A stretch of DNA of 7,057 bases from Moraxellaceae bacterium (GTDB lineage Bacteria; Pseudomonadota; Gammaproteobacteria; Pseudomonadales; Moraxellaceae), in contig JAJNDL010000058.1 of assembly GCA_021156385.1 (NCBI GenBank), positions 1-7,057 of the forward strand. The letters are read 5' to 3'. The stretch's first letter is position 1; each line of letters begins with the position of its first letter. The notes under the pieces were generated by a model that was not told the origin of the DNA, did not search any database, and worked only from the letters and a program-made list of their open reading frames with translations. This document shows positions 5,601 through 7,057 of the stretch, piece by piece. Both the position numbers and the translations under genes were made by a program.

Positions 5601-7057
5601 GCCACGCGCATCGCCACGCTGCTCGCCATCGACCCGCAGGCGAAGCCGGTCGCGGTGAACGGCCTGAAGCTGCAGCACGTCGAGCGGCGCGTGGTCTCGG
5701 TGCTGGTCAAGCACAACGGCCTCTACCGCTACGAATCGCGCGCCAAGGAAGTGGTGCTGAAGGAATCCACGCTGAACATCCCCGCCGCCGGCTTCCGCCT
5801 CGCCCTCGACAGCAAGATGCCGGGCAACTTCGCCTACGTGCTGCGCAACGCCGACGGCCTCGAGATGAACCGTGTCGCCTACAGCGTCGCCGGCGCCGGC
5901 AACGTCTCGCGCTCGCTGGACCGCAACGCCGAACTGCAGCTCGCCCTCGACAAGCCGGAATACCACGAGGGCGAGGAGATCGAGATCAGCATCCGTGCGC
6001 CCTATACCGGCGCCGGCCTCATCACCATCGAGCGCGACCGCGTCTACAGCTACCAGTGGTTCCGCACCGACAAGACCTCGAGCGTGCAGAAGATCCGCGT
6101 GCCCAAGGGTTTCGAGGGCAACGGCTACGTCATGGTGCAGTTCGTGCGCGACCCGGCCTCGGACGAGATCTACATGAGCCCGCTCTCCTACGGGGTCGTG
6201 CCTTTCAGGACCGGGCTGGCCGCCAAGACCACGCCGGCGAAGCTGCACGCGCCGGCGCTGGTGAAGCCGGGACAGACGGTGAAGATGCGCCTCGAGGCGC
6301 CCGTGCCGGTGCGCGCCATGCTCTTCGCCGTCGACGAAGGCATCCTGCAAGTGGCGCGCTACCAGAATCCCGACCCGCTCAAGTTCTTCTTCGCGAAGCG
6401 GGCGCTGGAAGTCGACACGCAGCAGACGCTGGACCTGATCCTCCCCGAGTTCCGCAAGCTGATGCAGGCCGCGGCGCCGGGTGGCGACGCCGACGGCGCG
6501 CTCGGCAAGCACCTCAATCCCTTCAAGCGCCGCACCGACGCGCCCATCGCCTGGTGGTCGGGCATTGTCGACGTGAGCGGCAGCCACGAGTTCACCTACA
6601 CGGTGCCAGAACGCTTCAACGGACAACTGCGCATCATCGCGGTGACCGCCACCGACAGCACGGTGAACGCGGTGGCGACGAGCACGCAGGTGCGCGGCGA
6701 CCTCATCCTCCTGCCCACGGTGCCGGTGTCGCTGACGCCGGGCGACGAGGTCGAGATCGGTGTCGGCGTCGCCAACAACCTCAAGGGCTCGGGCAAGGCC
6801 GCGCCGGTGACGCTGCGCCTGCAGACCTCGCCGCACCTCGAGGTGCTGGGCGGCGCGGCGCAGACGCTCGCCGTCAGCGAAAACGGCGAGGCCGCCACGA
6901 AGTTCCGCATCCGCGCGAAGACCGGCGCGCAGGCCCGCCTCGGCTCCGCCGACGTGGTGTTCACCGCGCAGCTCGGCAAGGCCAGCGCCCGGCTCGGCAA
7001 CACGCTCTCGGTGCGCCCCGCCTCGCCCTTCGTCTCGCTGGTGCAGACCGGCCAGCT
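2688..7057 (+). CDS. Membrane-anchored bacterial alpha-2-macroglobulin family protein (3' end outside window)
   Basis: 1456 codons are visible with no stop; the gene runs off the right edge. Bacterial alpha-2-macroglobulins (E. coli YfhM/YfaS relatives) are periplasmic multidomain proteins; thioester-bearing members trap proteases and are often encoded beside the peptidoglycan synthase PbpC. A short cytoplasmic N terminus is followed by one membrane segment (about residues 50-66), with no lipobox cysteine, so it is anchored as a signal-anchor protein. Domains in order: N-terminal macroglobulin-like region (about 83-560), an acidic tyrosine-rich loop (568-584), an MG2-type domain with DRGIYRPGD (716-724), a bait-region-type domain (about 1081-1175), VDEGIL (1215-1220), the MG8-type block with GQLRIIAVTATDS (1312-1324), and an MG9-like stretch to the edge. 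No cysteine occurs in the visible part; the thioester motif would come next. The start at 2688 has a weak ribosome-binding site, and an in-frame ATG at 2601 would add 29 residues. The family call is firm. Confidence 0.93.
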   Translation, partial: MERPSRFLAFLKSVFAALFGRLSWQPPAWLAGAGSATAGGVQQARRHWRALAAVLVLGGGLWAGYPYIKKWLVGIIPDRPELHEVTVQLTPPPRTVVEEEKGPNPLVLEFSRPAAPLAGIGKPAADVKLAPAHPGRWVWVTDARLEFQPAQDWPVGAAFEIEIGKKALAAHVTLDEREYEFRSAAFVARVQSAEFYQDPVQAGVRKAVFELEFTHPVQPAELEKHLRLQYGGSVGTLFGLNQEALPYSVVYDKYRVRASVQSMSLPIPEEPRTIELHIAEGMRAQRGGPGLAAALVHAVPLPGLYSLAIERMEDTIVTGEDGDPEHVLQIQANMPVHEREMARALSAWVLPPRSEIKGGKEDDWDDIDEITDAVLNQSASLALAAIPQERETGEAHAFRFTADPGRQIFIRVAKGLTGVGGFRMGTVQQSLLRVRAYAPELTIMSRGALLALDGEKKLPLLVRDLPGVHVEIARVLPQQLHALVTQSDGAFTQPDFYGRLTPDDLSERFERSIPLKLKPGKTHYEPLDFGEYLHNGAGEKRGIFLLSVRGWEPGKSPETERSPWQGREYDYEEYYEGDGEEERRTIDPSTMKDRRLVIVTDLGFLLKRGTDGAEDVFVQSLGSGNPVADATVEVWGRNGLVIAAQRTDADGHARLPNLSSLKREKRAVMIAVRKGDDLSFMPLGRGDRNLDMSRFDVGGAYTRGLPNQTRAYLFSDRGIYRPGDTIRIGAIVKSADWTQATRDLPLEAEIIDARGLVAKREPVTVGAAGMLEIAYTTFDYSPTGNYTINLNLARKRGSSAEGGTDLTPLTLGSVAVKVQEFQPDRMKLSARLSRESLDGWVHPRDLAATVNVQNLFGTPAPDRRVEAKLTLRPAYPSFRKYPDYAFFDPQRAKQEFTQDLETKTSDAQGNVTLDLGLDNYGQATYQLHLLVKAFEPEGGRNVAAEVGTLVSDLPWLVGFKADGNLDYVDRGATRIATLLAIDPQAKPVAVNGLKLQHVERRVVSVLVKHNGLYRYESRAKEVVLKESTLNIPAAGFRLALDSKMPGNFAYVLRNADGLEMNRVAYSVAGAGNVSRSLDRNAELQLALDKPEYHEGEEIEISIRAPYTGAGLITIERDRVYSYQWFRTDKTSSVQKIRVPKGFEGNGYVMVQFVRDPASDEIYMSPLSYGVVPFRTGLAAKTTPAKLHAPALVKPGQTVKMRLEAPVPVRAMLFAVDEGILQVARYQNPDPLKFFFAKRALEVDTQQTLDLILPEFRKLMQAAAPGGDADGALGKHLNPFKRRTDAPIAWWSGIVDVSGSHEFTYTVPERFNGQLRIIAVTATDSTVNAVATSTQVRGDLILLPTVPVSLTPGDEVEIGVGVANNLKGSGKAAPVTLRLQTSPHLEVLGGAAQTLAVSENGEAATKFRIRAKTGAQARLGSADVVFTAQLGKASARLGNTLSVRPASPFVSLVQTGQ

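Noticed and set aside
2442..6836. A very long open frame on the minus strand running opposite the macroglobulin gene and joining cstA in frame (over 2000 codons in total).
   Set aside because: Its product is Arg/His/Ala/Leu-rich with no recognisable domain. It is the complement of a strongly GC-biased coding gene, where stops in one antisense frame are rare. The plus-strand frame has clear macroglobulin motifs.
1..7057. Mobile element, CRISPR, phage or defence island content.
   Set aside because: No transposase, integrase, spaced direct repeats, tRNA or att-like duplication was seen. Codon use looks uniform, and the genes are ordinary chromosomal families.

Overview
The window is GC-rich DNA, and almost every third codon position is G or C. 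The gene set is typical of Proteobacteria: a CstA/BtsT-type pyruvate/carbon-starvation transporter with its small YbdD partner, facing away from a bacterial alpha-2-macroglobulin. A high-GC beta- or gammaproteobacterium is likely. The sequence alone does not support a genus.

Layout. Three genes run leftward on the minus strand: cstA (360-2441), ybdD (169-363) and a gene cut off by the left edge (1-81). The cstA stop and the ybdD start share an ATGA overlap, and ybdD has a strong ribosome-binding site inside the end of cstA. The three probably form one transcription unit. A 246-base divergent intergenic region (2442-2687) separates them from a very large rightward gene (2688 to beyond the right edge). 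That gene encodes a membrane-anchored periplasmic alpha-2-macroglobulin-family protein, of which 1456 residues are visible. No RNA genes, CRISPR arrays, insertion sequences or phage genes were seen.

Function. CstA with YbdD should import pyruvate (peptide uptake has also been proposed for the family) when preferred carbon is scarce. The macroglobulin should act in the periplasm, probably trapping proteases near the inner membrane. The two products have no obvious shared pathway, so only their divergent promoters link them.

Nothing here is clearly a new system. The points most worth a second look are: (i) the single in-frame TGA between ybdD, a family carrying the Pfam label 'selenoprotein, putative', and the downstream gene; (ii) two identical palindromic CCGAAAACGG elements 75 bases apart upstream of cstA, one lying where its ribosome-binding site should be; and (iii) the complete absence of cysteine from 1456 residues of the macroglobulin, stopping just before the expected thioester.
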